DNA of 64,000 bases, taken from the NCBI GenBank assembly GCA_051814705.1, contig JBPWQW010000001.1:620001-684000 (forward strand), given 5' to 3'. Below the pieces are notes generated by a model, which worked only from the letters and a program-made list of their open reading frames with translations, had not been told where the DNA came from and did not search any database. Source of the stretch: Geojedonia sp051814705 (GTDB lineage: Bacteria > Bacteroidota > Bacteroidia > Flavobacteriales > Flavobacteriaceae). The position numbers and the translations under genes were made by a program. This document shows positions 43,561 to 52,270 of this stretch, piece after piece (within the stretch, counting starts at the first letter, position 1; every line of letters starts with the position of its first letter).

Positions 43561-44268
43561 ATGATTAGTACTTCAGACCTTTCAAAAAAATATAACGAAC
43601 ACCTGGTTTTAAACATACAACATTTAGATATTCCAAAAGGCCAAAGTTTTGGTTTGGTAGGAAATAATGGAGCCGGTAAAACCACCTATTTTAGTTTGCT
43701 CTTAGACTTGATAAAACCCACAACAGGCTATATAAAAAACAACGCTATTTTAGTGAACGAAAGTGAAAATTGGAAATCTTTTACGTCGTCCTTTATTGAC
43801 GAAAGTTTTTTGATTGGCTACCTGACGCCTGAAGAATACTTTTATTTTATTGGTGAACTACGTGGGCAAAACAAGGCCGATGTCAATGCTTTAGTGGCCC
43901 AATTTGAAGATTTTTTCCATGGAGAAATTTTAAATCAAAAAAAATACCTTCGAGATTTAAGCAAGGGCAATCAAAAAAAAGTTGGTATTGTTGCTTCATT
44001 AATAGGAAATCCAGAAGTTATCATTCTTGATGAACCCTTCGCGAATTTGGATCCTACTACTCAAATTCGGTTAAAAGGAATCATTAAAGACCTTGCCGAA
44101 ACAAAGGGCGTTACGATATTAATTTCTAGCCACGACTTAATGCATGTTACCGATGTGTGTGAGCGTATTGTGGTTCTTGAAAGAGGCGAAATTATTAAAG
44201 ACATCGTCACCAGCAAAGCCACATTAAAAGAATTGGAAGCTTATTTTGCAGGGTCGGAGACGTTCTAA
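43561..44268 (+). CDS. ABC transporter ATP-binding protein
   Basis: 235 residues, a complete ABC ATPase: Walker A GNNGAGKTT (about residues 35-43), signature LSKGNQKK (about 138-145), Walker B VIILDEPFANLDP (about 157-169) and the switch His in SSHDLMHV. The signature is LSKGN in place of LSGGQ, common in ABC-2 exporters. Partner of the DUF5687 permease. Confidence 0.93.
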   Translation: MISTSDLSKKYNEHLVLNIQHLDIPKGQSFGLVGNNGAGKTTYFSLLLDLIKPTTGYIKNNAILVNESENWKSFTSSFIDESFLIGYLTPEEYFYFIGELRGQNKADVNALVAQFEDFFHGEILNQKKYLRDLSKGNQKKVGIVASLIGNPEVIILDEPFANLDPTTQIRLKGIIKDLAETKGVTILISSHDLMHVTDVCERIVVLERGEIIKDIVTSKATLKELEAYFAGSETF

Positions 44269-44374
44269 AAGTCAGTTCTTTTTCTACAATAATTCAAAAA
44301 GATGCTTATTTTTACAGCAATACATAATATTTGCTAAATCTTTTTAGTTATACATAAACCAAAAACAACCAACG

Positions 44375-46927
44375 TTGAGCACATCTTTTAAAGTTATAGT
44401 ACTTGTATTTTTCGCGTCACTTTTTGTTGCCAGTTGTTCACGTAAAAAAGATAAATTTATCAATCGGAATTTTCATGCCCTTGGCACAAAATATAATGTT
44501 TTGTACAATGGCAATATAGCTTTGGAAAAAGGAAGAGAAGCTGTTGACGATGCCTTCACAGATAATTATTGGGAGACCTTACAAGTTGAACGGATGCAGG
44601 TGAGTGACGAGGTGATGCTTCCTGGGCGATCCAAAAATAAAGATTTTGAAGTTGCCGAAGAAAAAGCCATAAAAGCCATTCAAAAGCACGGCATGAATAT
44701 TAAAGGCAAAGAACACAACCCACAAATAGATGAAGCTTATTTGCTTCTTGGGAAAGCCAGATATTATGACCAACGCTTTGTGCCAGCACTGGAAGCGTTC
44801 AATTTTATTCTGTATAAATACCCTTCAAGCGATAAAATCAATCAGGCAAAAATCTGGAGAGAAAAAACAAATATCCGTCTCGAAAACAACGAATTGGCCA
44901 TCAAAAATCTAAAACGATTGATTGATATGGAAGCCTTAAAAGATCAGGATTTGGCAGACGCATCGGCCATGTTAGCTCTAGCTTATATCAACATCAAAGC
45001 TAAGGACAGCGCTTTAACACAATTGTCGTTAGCGGCTAAACACACCAGAAAAAACAACGAAAAAGCACGGTATAATTTTATAAGAGGTCAACTTTATAAC
45101 GAGTTTGGATATAAAGACAGTGCCAATATGGCGTTTAATAAGGTTATTGAACTGAACAGAAAGGTCCCAAGAGCCTATTATATCCATGCTCATTTGGCTA
45201 AGGCTAATAATTTTAATTTTGATAGGGGGAATAAATTGGAGTTCACTAAGTATTTAACCAGTTTGGAAGAGAACAGAGAAAACCGTCCTTTTTTGGATAA
45301 GATATATTATCAGATTGCCGAATTTCACAAAAAAAATAAATCGGATACACTAGCCGAAATCTATTATAACAAGTCGCTTCGCACCAATACACAGGATAGG
45401 CAATTATTAGCGTTTGATTATTCAAATCTTGGCGATATGAGTTTTGATAAGTCCCAATATAAAATGGCAGGAGCTTATTATGACAGCACATTAACTAACC
45501 TAAGCCTAAATTCTAAACCTTATAGACAGATCAAACGAAAACGGGATAATTTGGAAGAGGTTATCTATTATGAAGATGTAGCACAAGTTAACGACAGTAT
45601 TTTAAGTCTTGTAAGGCTGTCTGATGAAGAACGGTTGGTATATTTTAAAAAATTTACAGACGATTTAAAGGAAAAAGCCGAGGAAAAGAAGGAGAAAGAA
45701 GAAATTGCCAAACGCCTGAACTCGGGTTTAGTGACTGCCAATAATTTGGATACGGGCTCGAAAAGAGGGAATTTAAATCCAATTTCAGAAAACAGTGGGC
45801 AACAAAAATTCTATTTTTATAATCAAACTACAGTAGCGTTTGGGAAGAATGAGTTTCTAAAAATATGGGGAGATCGCTCACTTAAAGATAATTGGAGGCT
45901 TTCAAATAGTAATACCGCTAATAGAAATCAACAGGTTAATGCTATTGTGGCAGGCGCAACCGAAGAAGAGCTTTATGACCCTGAATTTTACATTTCTAAA
46001 ATTCCGACAGCACAAAAATCAATTGACAGTTTATCAAAAGACAGGAATTACGCTTATTACCAACTGGGCGTCATTTATAAAGAAAAGTTTAATGAACTCA
46101 AGTTGGCCAAAGATAAGCTTCAAGAATTGCTTAAAAGCAATCCTGAAGAGCGCTTGATTCTTCCAGCCAAATATCAACTCTATAAAATTTATACCGAATT
46201 AAATTTAAGTGATGAAGCAGAAATTACCAAAAGCGATATCATTTCAAATTATCCCGAATCGAAATATGCCGAATTGTTGTTGAACCCAAAATCACAATTG
46301 GCAAAAGACGAAAATAGTCCTGAAAGTGTTTATGAAAAGTTGTATGCGGCATACCAAAGTCAAAACTATGTAGATGTTGTTGAACAAAGTGATCTCTTTA
46401 TCAAACAATTTGAAGGCGAACTCATTGTTCCTAAATTTGAAATATTAAAGGCATCGGCAAAAGGACGCCTTTACGGGTTTGAATCTTATAAAGAAGCCAT
46501 AAACTATATTGCATTAAATTATCCTAATTCAGAAGAAGGGAGAACAGCTCAGGACATCTTAGAAGTTGTCATACCTACTCTTGAAAAGAAAGAATTTATC
46601 GATGAGACTACAGCCCAAAACTGTAATGTTATCTATCAATTTGAAGTTGGTGCAAAAGATAACATCGATGAGTTTTATAAGACCTTAAATGAAGAGGTTG
46701 CTCAAATTAGACTGTTTCAACTGAGCACTTCAAAAGATGTTTACAATAAAAGCACGATATTTATCGTGGTGCATGGGTTTAAAGATATTGGTGGGGCTAG
46801 AGGTTTTGCAGATTTACTAAGAGAGCGAAAAGCAAAGATAACAAGACCTTATTTTGCGATTTCATCGCCTAATTATGAGATCATTCAAATGCACAAAAAT
46901 TTAGATGAATACTTAAACACACAATAA
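44375..46927 (+). CDS. sprE: Type IX secretion system lipoprotein PorW/SprE
   Basis: 850 residues with a TTG start; no upstream or nearby ATG keeps the signal peptide (FKVIVLVFFASLFVASCSRK, lipobox ending at Cys). Several TPR-like helical repeats lie between about residues 110 and 360 and again at about 560-760, with a Lys/Glu-rich coiled coil near 430-450. PorW/SprE is an outer-membrane-associated lipoprotein needed for type IX secretion and gliding in Bacteroidetes. I identify it by length, lipobox, the FHALGTKYNVLYNGNIALEK start of the mature protein and the family's usual place beside bactofilin and atp genes. Confidence 0.85.
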   Translation: MSTSFKVIVLVFFASLFVASCSRKKDKFINRNFHALGTKYNVLYNGNIALEKGREAVDDAFTDNYWETLQVERMQVSDEVMLPGRSKNKDFEVAEEKAIKAIQKHGMNIKGKEHNPQIDEAYLLLGKARYYDQRFVPALEAFNFILYKYPSSDKINQAKIWREKTNIRLENNELAIKNLKRLIDMEALKDQDLADASAMLALAYINIKAKDSALTQLSLAAKHTRKNNEKARYNFIRGQLYNEFGYKDSANMAFNKVIELNRKVPRAYYIHAHLAKANNFNFDRGNKLEFTKYLTSLEENRENRPFLDKIYYQIAEFHKKNKSDTLAEIYYNKSLRTNTQDRQLLAFDYSNLGDMSFDKSQYKMAGAYYDSTLTNLSLNSKPYRQIKRKRDNLEEVIYYEDVAQVNDSILSLVRLSDEERLVYFKKFTDDLKEKAEEKKEKEEIAKRLNSGLVTANNLDTGSKRGNLNPISENSGQQKFYFYNQTTVAFGKNEFLKIWGDRSLKDNWRLSNSNTANRNQQVNAIVAGATEEELYDPEFYISKIPTAQKSIDSLSKDRNYAYYQLGVIYKEKFNELKLAKDKLQELLKSNPEERLILPAKYQLYKIYTELNLSDEAEITKSDIISNYPESKYAELLLNPKSQLAKDENSPESVYEKLYAAYQSQNYVDVVEQSDLFIKQFEGELIVPKFEILKASAKGRLYGFESYKEAINYIALNYPNSEEGRTAQDILEVVIPTLEKKEFIDETTAQNCNVIYQFEVGAKDNIDEFYKTLNEEVAQIRLFQLSTSKDVYNKSTIFIVVHGFKDIGGARGFADLLRERKAKITRPYFAISSPNYEIIQMHKNLDEYLNTQ

Positions 46928-46930
46928 ATA

Positions 46931-47359
46931 ATGTTTTTAGATCAAAAAAAGGGAAAAATGGCAGCAGCAGAAACATATTCACAGCAAAACCTTATTGCTC
47001 AAGGCACGACCATAACAGGAGATATTATGAGTGAAGGAGATTTTAGAATTGAAGGTAATATTCAAGGGAATTTAAAAACCCCAGGGAAAGTGGTTATAGG
47101 TAAAACAGGAATCATCAATGGAACGCTCAAAGGAGCTAACGCCGACATTGAAGGTAAGTTTTCAGGGAAATTAATCATATCAGACACTTTAGCATTAAAA
47201 TCATCAGCACATGTAGAAGGCGAAGTTGAGGTTGGTAAATTGGCCGTTGAGCCAGGAGCCACCTTTAATGCGACTTGTGTTATGAAAGGATCAATTAAAG
47301 AACTTAATAAAAGTGGATCAACAGGACGATCAGAATCGGAAAAAGAACAATCCGCTTAG
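46931..47359 (+). CDS. Bactofilin (polymer-forming cytoskeletal protein)
   Basis: 142 residues. Short repeats of the bactofilin beta-helix are visible: GTTITGDIMSEGDFRIEGNI, GNLKTPGKVVIGKTGIINGT, and VEGEVEVGKLAVEPGA. Flanks are short and charged. It should self-assemble into filaments with a structural role. A second start at 46958 (MAAAETYSQQN) is possible and would remove nine residues. It lies 3 bp after sprE and its end overlaps the atpZ-like gene by 47 bp. Confidence 0.92.
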   Translation: MFLDQKKGKMAAAETYSQQNLIAQGTTITGDIMSEGDFRIEGNIQGNLKTPGKVVIGKTGIINGTLKGANADIEGKFSGKLIISDTLALKSSAHVEGEVEVGKLAVEPGATFNATCVMKGSIKELNKSGSTGRSESEKEQSA

Positions 47360-47582
47360 CTCATACGCCCAATTTTCTGGCAGTGCTTTTCAAATGATTG
47401 CCATAATTGGACTTGGGGTATATTTTGGAGTTAAATTAGACGAAAAATATCCCAATAAGTATAAATTGTTCACCATTACGCTCCCTCTATTGTCCATTGG
47501 TATAGCGCTTTTTAATCTTATTAGGCAGGTCACAAGATTCACAAATAAACAAAAAAATACAAATGATAAAAAAAGCAATTAG
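47313..47582 (+). CDS. AtpZ/AtpI family protein
   Basis: 89 residues with a GTG start inside the bactofilin gene (47-bp overlap). Two membrane segments (about residues 21-38 and 47-69) are separated by the signature YFGVKLDEKYPN. AtpZ/AtpI proteins are encoded at the head of ATP synthase operons and help c-ring assembly or Mg/Ca handling. The tail is lysine-rich (KQKNTNDKKSN). It is the first gene of the atp cluster here. Confidence 0.85.
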   Translation: MDQQDDQNRKKNNPLSSYAQFSGSAFQMIAIIGLGVYFGVKLDEKYPNKYKLFTITLPLLSIGIALFNLIRQVTRFTNKQKNTNDKKSN

Positions 47583-47946
47583 TTTCATCATTAAACTATC
47601 CATTTTTGCAGGACTTCTTTTTGCAATCCATTTATATATATTAAGTCAATTTTTTGAAGGCACTTTACATTTTCCTATTTGGACCATCTATATTTTTAAT
47701 GCCGTATTGGTGCTTATCGTATTTTCTGTAATCACTTATAAAAACAAACATGGAAGCCAAAAAATGTACCAGTTGTTTTTGGGATTGACAGTTTTAAAAA
47801 TGGTTTTGGCTGTTGTATTTTTGCTACCTCTATTCTTAGGAAAGTCTGAACATGCACAATTGGAAGTGATCAACTTTTTTATACCTTATTTTTTATTTTT
47901 AGGCTTTGAAATTTTCAGCCTGAATAAATTTCTACAAAAACAGTAA
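47563..47946 (+). CDS. Small polytopic membrane protein in the AtpI position (DUF6168-like)
   Basis: 127 residues with four membrane segments (about 7-30, 42-60, 72-92 and 101-121). It occupies the place of a second atpI-type gene between atpZ and atpB, as in other flavobacteria; I recall the family as DUF6168. No motif indicates an activity. Its 5' end overlaps the atpZ-like gene by 20 bp. Confidence 0.7.
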   Translation: MIKKAISFIIKLSIFAGLLFAIHLYILSQFFEGTLHFPIWTIYIFNAVLVLIVFSVITYKNKHGSQKMYQLFLGLTVLKMVLAVVFLLPLFLGKSEHAQLEVINFFIPYFLFLGFEIFSLNKFLQKQ

Positions 47947-47961
47947 CATTGATTATTTTAG

Positions 47962-47992
47962 TTTGTTAATTAATATAATGTGTGTACATTTG
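47962..47992 (+). promoter_or_regulatory. Strong Bacteroidetes-type promoter for atpB
   Basis: TTTG (47962-47965) and TACATTTG (47985-47992) are separated by 19 bp, a full match to the sigma-ABfr consensus TTTG-N19-TAnnTTTG. The ATG of atpB is 41 bp after it. This is the best promoter match in the window and means the F0F1 genes can be transcribed independently of sprE-bactofilin-atpZ. Confidence 0.75.
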
Positions 47993-48032
47993 CACCGAAT
48001 TTTACACAAGGGATTTTTAACGAACTAAAAGG

Positions 48033-49103
48033 ATGCAAATCAACACCATTAAAACACTTTTACTAAGCCTTTTTTTATCCGTTTCTGTTTTTTGCTTTGC
48101 TTCTGAACAAGAAGAAAGCATTGCATCAGAAGAATTTATAGCTTCAGAATTAATCTTCCACCATATAGGAGACTCCCATAGTTTTCATGTTGCAGGCGAT
48201 TTATCAATTCCTCTTCCCATTATTTTATGGACGGACAATGGACTAGTCATATTTAGTTCTGGCGAATTTCATCATGATCTAGATGGCAAAATTAGCGTAG
48301 AAAAAAAGGGGCAAAGATTTGTCAACCTTCACGATAAGATTTATCAATTAAACGAGGGCTCTGAGAGTTTAGAGTTAAATGCCGAACATCACCCAGAAAA
48401 CGCTTTTAGACCATTGGACATTTCTATTACAAAAAATGTGTTTTCAATGTTTATATCGGTAATTATATTACTGTTATTATTTTTGTTTGCAGCACGCTCA
48501 TATAAAAAATCGAGTACTAATATGCCAAGTGGAATAGGTCGATTTTTAGAGCCAATAGTTGTTTTTGTAAGAGATGAGGTCGCCATTCCTAATATAGGTA
48601 AGAAGCACTACAATAAATATATGCCGTTTTTATTGACCTTGTTTTTCTTTATTTGGGTTAACAACTTAATTGGATTAATTCCATTTTTCCCGTTTAGCTC
48701 TAATTTAAGTGGAAACATTACGTTTACCCTAGCCTTAGCGGTAATCACCTTTATTATTATGATATTCAGTAGTAAAAAATACTACTGGAAACATATGCTT
48801 TGGATGCCAGATTTACCCATTCCAATGAAGTTGTTTTTGGCGCCAATTGAAATTATAGGCATGTTTGTAAAGCCTATAGCCTTAATGATTCGTTTGTTTG
48901 CGAACATTACCGCAGGCCACGTTATTGTGTTAAGTCTTATCTCTTTAATATTTATATTGGAAACGATTTGGGTAGCACCACTTTCGGTTTTGTTTTCATT
49001 TTTTATAAGTGTTATTGAAATATTGGTAGTTGCCATACAGGCTTATATATTTACCCTGCTCTCAGCGTTGTATTTTGGGCAGGCATTAGAAGAAGAACAT
49101 TAA
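48033..49103 (+). CDS. atpB: F0F1 ATP synthase subunit a
   Basis: 356 residues, longer than the usual 240-280 because of a signal peptide (about 1-23) and an extra region of about 100 residues facing the periplasm (rich in Glu and His), as is usual in Bacteroidetes. The conserved proton-channel helix MIRLFANITAGHVIVLSLIS (about 286-305) has the essential Arg, and the last helix has AIQAYIFTLLSALYFGQAL. It forms the proton path against the c-ring. Confidence 0.95.
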   Translation: MQINTIKTLLLSLFLSVSVFCFASEQEESIASEEFIASELIFHHIGDSHSFHVAGDLSIPLPIILWTDNGLVIFSSGEFHHDLDGKISVEKKGQRFVNLHDKIYQLNEGSESLELNAEHHPENAFRPLDISITKNVFSMFISVIILLLLFLFAARSYKKSSTNMPSGIGRFLEPIVVFVRDEVAIPNIGKKHYNKYMPFLLTLFFFIWVNNLIGLIPFFPFSSNLSGNITFTLALAVITFIIMIFSSKKYYWKHMLWMPDLPIPMKLFLAPIEIIGMFVKPIALMIRLFANITAGHVIVLSLISLIFILETIWVAPLSVLFSFFISVIEILVVAIQAYIFTLLSALYFGQALEEEH

Positions 49104-49125
49104 TTAATTTTTAAATATTCAAACT

Positions 49126-49368
49126 ATGAGTTTAGCATTATTACAAGAAGCCACAGTAAGTTTTGGAGCTTTTGCAGCCATTGGAGCTGGGTTAGCCACT
49201 ATTGGTGGAGGTATTGGTATTGGTAAAATTGGTGCTGCGGCTATGGAAGCTATGGCGCGTCAACCAGAAATGCAAGGAAAACTACAAGGTTCTGCAATTG
49301 TATTGATTGCCTTTATTGAGGCAATTGCACTTTTCGGAGTTGTTGTATCACTTCTTGGCGTTTTATAG
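49126..49368 (+). CDS. atpE: F0F1 ATP synthase subunit c
   Basis: 80 residues, two membrane helices. The polar loop is ARQPEMQGKL and the essential carboxylate Glu is in FIEAIALFGVV in helix 2. GIGIGKIGAAAMEAMARQ is the helix 1 packing motif. The residue after the Glu is Ala and no helix 1 Gln faces it, which fits proton rather than sodium coupling. A strong terminator-like hairpin follows 11 bp later. Confidence 0.96.
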   Translation: MSLALLQEATVSFGAFAAIGAGLATIGGGIGIGKIGAAAMEAMARQPEMQGKLQGSAIVLIAFIEAIALFGVVVSLLGVL

Positions 49369-49379
49369 GTTAAAATGTA

Positions 49380-49414
49380 TTAAGGTACAACGGTTGGTTG
49401 TACCTTAATTTTTT
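49380..49414 (+). terminator. Terminator-like hairpin between atpE and atpF
   Basis: TTAAGGTACAAC (49380-49391) pairs perfectly with GTTGTACCTTAA (49397-49408) around a 5-base loop and is followed by six T. It has intrinsic terminator form, in the middle of the operon. Partial termination or mRNA 3'-end protection here would raise atpE message relative to the genes after it, in line with the many c subunits per complex. Confidence 0.75.
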
Positions 49415-49438
49415 AAAAATTAAAAAGATTAAAAAAAT

Positions 49439-49933
49439 ATGGACTTACTAAAGCCGGAATTTGGACTTCTCATTTGGACAGTAATTTCTTTTGCGATTTT
49501 ACTTTTTGTATTAAGAAGATTTGCATGGAAACCTATTCTAGGAGCTGTTAATAGCAGAGAAGAAGGGATAAAAAATGCATTGGACTCTGCTGAAAAAGCA
49601 CGCCGTGAAATGGAAAATCTTCACGCAGATAATGAACGCATTTTAAAAGAAGCGCGGTTAGAACGTGAAACGATGCTTAAAGAAGCAAGAGAGATTAAAA
49701 CGAAAATGATTACCGATGCTAAAGAGGAAGCACAATCTCAAGCTAATAAAATGATAGAACAAGCGCAAGCCGCAATTGAAAGTGAAAAGAAAGCGGCCAT
49801 GGCAGAGCTTAAAAACCATGTGGCAACACTGTCTTTGGAAATAGCTGAAAAAGTAGTCCGCAAAGAATTATCAAACAAAGACAGCCAGCTACAATTGGTG
49901 GAGTCTATGTTGAGTGAAGCAAAATTAAACTAA
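49439..49933 (+). CDS. atpF: F0F1 ATP synthase subunit b
   Basis: 164 residues: one N-terminal membrane helix (about 8-25) followed by a long charged helix for the peripheral stalk (RREEGIKNALDSAEKARREM type, ending LSLEIAEKVVRKELSNKD). Normal length. It links the F1 head to subunit a. Confidence 0.95.
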   Translation: MDLLKPEFGLLIWTVISFAILLFVLRRFAWKPILGAVNSREEGIKNALDSAEKARREMENLHADNERILKEARLERETMLKEAREIKTKMITDAKEEAQSQANKMIEQAQAAIESEKKAAMAELKNHVATLSLEIAEKVVRKELSNKDSQLQLVESMLSEAKLN

Positions 49934-49937
49934 AAGG

Positions 49938-49961
49938 GTCGTTAAGCTTAGTCGAAACGAC
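49938..49961. repeat. GTCGTT...AACGAC palindromic repeat, atpF-atpH gap
   Basis: GTCGTT (49938-49943) and AACGAC (49956-49961) flank AGCTTAGTCGA. A 24-base sister copy differing at two positions lies at 50551-50574 in the next gap. Confidence 0.8.
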
Positions 49962-49979
49962 ACTAAATATAACTAAAAA

Positions 49980-50003
49980 TAGATACCCTCTTTCGTGGGC
50001 ATT
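49980..50003 (+). repeat. CCC-CTTTCG-GGG palindromic repeat directly before atpH
   Basis: AGATACCCTCTTTCGTGGGC is followed 3 bases later by the start region of atpH (ATG at 50007). It closely resembles the repeat at 55946-55966 before the nucleotidyltransferase start (AGATACCTGCTTTCGCAGGT). The stem is partly mismatched here. Confidence 0.65.
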
Positions 50004-50006
50004 ATT

Positions 50007-50543
50007 ATGGCAGGAACAAGAGCAGCATTACGTTATGCAAAAGCAGTTTTGAGTTTGGCTTCAGATCAAAAAGCGGCTGAGGCTGTAAACAAGGATATGA
50101 AGCAAATAGTAAACGCTATTGCCGAAAGTAAAGATTTACGCGACATGCTTCTTAATCCAGTGGTAAGATCCTCGGTTAAAAAAACGGTACTGAATGAGGT
50201 GTTTAAAAATTCCAACACCATAACAGAGAATCTAATAATAACCTTAATCGCCAATAAAAGAATTGCGCTATTAGGAGATGTGGCTTCTAAATACAATCAA
50301 TTATATGATACATTAAGAGGTACACAAATTGCAAAAGTAACCTCTGCTGTTCCATTAACAGAAGCCTTAAAAACTAAAGTTTTGGCTAAAGTTAAAGAAC
50401 TTACTGGAAATGAAGTTGAAGTCATAAATGTTATAGACGAGAACATTTTAGGAGGCTTTATTTTGCGAGTTGGCGATATTCAATACAACGCGAGCATTGC
50501 AAACAAATTGAATAATTTAAAAAGAGAATTTACATTAAATTAA
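50007..50543 (+). CDS. atpH: F0F1 ATP synthase subunit delta
   Basis: 178 residues from the ATG at 50007 (MAGTRAALRYAKAVLSLA). A GTG four codons upstream lies inside a palindromic repeat and is rejected as start. The N-terminal helical domain (RYAKAVLSLA; LRDMLLNPVVRSSVKKTVLN) and C-terminal VINVIDENILGGFILRVGDI are typical OSCP/delta features. It connects the peripheral stalk to the alpha subunits. Confidence 0.94.
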   Translation: MAGTRAALRYAKAVLSLASDQKAAEAVNKDMKQIVNAIAESKDLRDMLLNPVVRSSVKKTVLNEVFKNSNTITENLIITLIANKRIALLGDVASKYNQLYDTLRGTQIAKVTSAVPLTEALKTKVLAKVKELTGNEVEVINVIDENILGGFILRVGDIQYNASIANKLNNLKREFTLN

Positions 50544-50550
50544 AAAGCTG

Positions 50551-50574
50551 GTCGTTGAGCCTAGTCGAAACGAC
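50551..50574. repeat. GTCGTT...AACGAC palindromic repeat, atpH-atpA gap
   Basis: GTCGTTGAGCCTAGTCGAAA then CGAC. The ends pair over 6 bp; it matches the copy in the atpF-atpH gap at 22 of 24 positions. Confidence 0.8.
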
Positions 50575-50598
50575 AATTTAAGCAAAAATCAAATAAAA

Positions 50599-52179
50599 AT
50601 GGCAGAAGTAAAACCAGCTGAAATATCAGCAATCTTAAAACAACAACTATCAGGTTTTGAAGCAGGAGCTTCATTAGACGAAGTCGGGACAGTATTAACT
50701 GTAGGTGATGGTATTGTACGTGCTTATGGATTATCAAATGCTCAATACGGCGAGCTAGTTGAATTTGATGGAGGTTTGGAAGGCATTGTCCTTAACCTTG
50801 AAGAAGATAATGTAGGTATTGTATTATTGGGGCATTCAAAAGAAATTAAAGAAGGTTCTACAGTAAAACGTACCGAACGTATTGCTTCTATTAACGTAGG
50901 AGAAGGTATTGTTGGCCGAGTAGTTGATACATTAGGAAGCCCAATAGATGGTAAAGGCCCTATTCAAGGCAAAACTTATGAAATGCCTTTAGAGCGTAAA
51001 GCTCCTGGAGTTATTTATCGCCAGCCGGTAAATGAGCCGTTACAAACAGGGATTAAATCCATTGACGCTATGATTCCCGTTGGTCGTGGACAACGTGAGT
51101 TGGTTATTGGTGACCGTCAAACGGGAAAAACAACGGTTTGTATTGATACCATTATCAATCAAAAAGAATTTTATGATGCAGGTCAACCTGTATATTGTAT
51201 TTATGTTGCGATAGGTCAAAAAGCATCAACTGTAGCAAATATTGCTAAAATATTGGAAGATAAAGGCGCTTTAGCTTACACCACTATTGTGGCAGCCAAT
51301 GCTTCCGATCCTGCTGCAATGCAAGTTTATGCTCCTTTTGCGGGTGCAGCTATTGGCGAATACTTTAGAGATACGGGTCGTCCAGCTTTAATTATTTATG
51401 ATGATTTATCAAAACAAGCTGTGGCGTATCGTGAAATCTCTTTATTGTTACGTCGTCCACCAGGACGTGAAGCTTATCCTGGAGATGTATTCTATCTACA
51501 TTCAAGACTTTTGGAACGTGCGGCAAAAATCATTAATAATGATGCCATTGCTAAAAATATGAACGATTTACCAGACGTGTTAAAACCCATGGTAAAAGGT
51601 GGAGGGTCTTTAACAGCGTTGCCAATTATCGAAACCCAGGCGGGAGACGTATCGGCTTATATTCCAACTAACGTGATTTCGATTACCGATGGACAGATTT
51701 TCTTGGATGGAGATTTGTTTAACTCTGGTGTTCGTCCTGCAATTAACGTGGGTATTTCAGTATCTCGTGTTGGAGGTAATGCACAGATTAAATCCATGAA
51801 AAAAGTAGCTGGAACATTAAAACTGGATCAAGCGCAGTTCCGGGAGTTGGAAGCGTTTGCAAAATTTGGTTCCGACTTGGATGCAGCAACCTTAAATGTT
51901 ATTGAAAAAGGAAGACGCAACGTTGAAATCTTGAAACAGGCACAAAACGATCCCTTTACAGTTGAAGATCAAACCGCCATTATTTATGCGGGGTCCAAAA
52001 ACTTGTTAAGAAATGTTCCTGTAGAAAAAGTAAAAGAATTCGAAAGAGATTATTTAGAACTCTTAAGAGCTAAACACAGTGATACTTTAGCGGCTCTAAA
52101 AGCAGGTAAATTAACCGATGAGGTTACAGATACTTTAACAGCTGTAGCCAAAGATCTTTCAGGAAGATATCAAGCATAA
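50599..52179 (+). CDS. atpA: F0F1 ATP synthase subunit alpha
   Basis: 526 residues, full length. P-loop GDRQTGKTT (about residues 171-179), VYCIYVAIGQKASTVA, YDDLSKQAVAYREISLLLRR with the catalytic-interface residues, and SAYIPTNVISITDGQIFL (about 352-369). It is the regulatory nucleotide-binding subunit of F1. The beta-subunit gene atpD is not in this cluster. Confidence 0.98.
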   Translation: MAEVKPAEISAILKQQLSGFEAGASLDEVGTVLTVGDGIVRAYGLSNAQYGELVEFDGGLEGIVLNLEEDNVGIVLLGHSKEIKEGSTVKRTERIASINVGEGIVGRVVDTLGSPIDGKGPIQGKTYEMPLERKAPGVIYRQPVNEPLQTGIKSIDAMIPVGRGQRELVIGDRQTGKTTVCIDTIINQKEFYDAGQPVYCIYVAIGQKASTVANIAKILEDKGALAYTTIVAANASDPAAMQVYAPFAGAAIGEYFRDTGRPALIIYDDLSKQAVAYREISLLLRRPPGREAYPGDVFYLHSRLLERAAKIINNDAIAKNMNDLPDVLKPMVKGGGSLTALPIIETQAGDVSAYIPTNVISITDGQIFLDGDLFNSGVRPAINVGISVSRVGGNAQIKSMKKVAGTLKLDQAQFRELEAFAKFGSDLDAATLNVIEKGRRNVEILKQAQNDPFTVEDQTAIIYAGSKNLLRNVPVEKVKEFERDYLELLRAKHSDTLAALKAGKLTDEVTDTLTAVAKDLSGRYQA

Positions 52180-52180
52180 T

Positions 52181-52270
52181 CCCCTCTTAATCTCCTCAAA
52201 AAGGAGAAAACAGAAACGGGAATTACATATTTTAACGAATCAATTCCTCTCCTATGTGGAGAGGTTAGGC
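52181..52270. repeat. Paired hairpin repeat filling the atpA-atpG gap
   Basis: Left hairpin TCTCCT (52191-52196)/AGGAGA (52202-52207) and right hairpin CCTCTCC (52246-52252)/GGAGAGG (52258-52264). The left outer part (CCCCTCTTAATCTCC) and the reverse complement of the right (GCCTAACCTCTCC) are related, so the two halves form an inverted pair around about 38 bp of AT-rich DNA, a MITE-like layout. Confidence 0.6.

Noticed and set aside
49995..50006. GTG start for atpH
   Set aside because: It lies inside a palindromic repeat; the ATG at 50007 gives the normal AtpH N-terminus.
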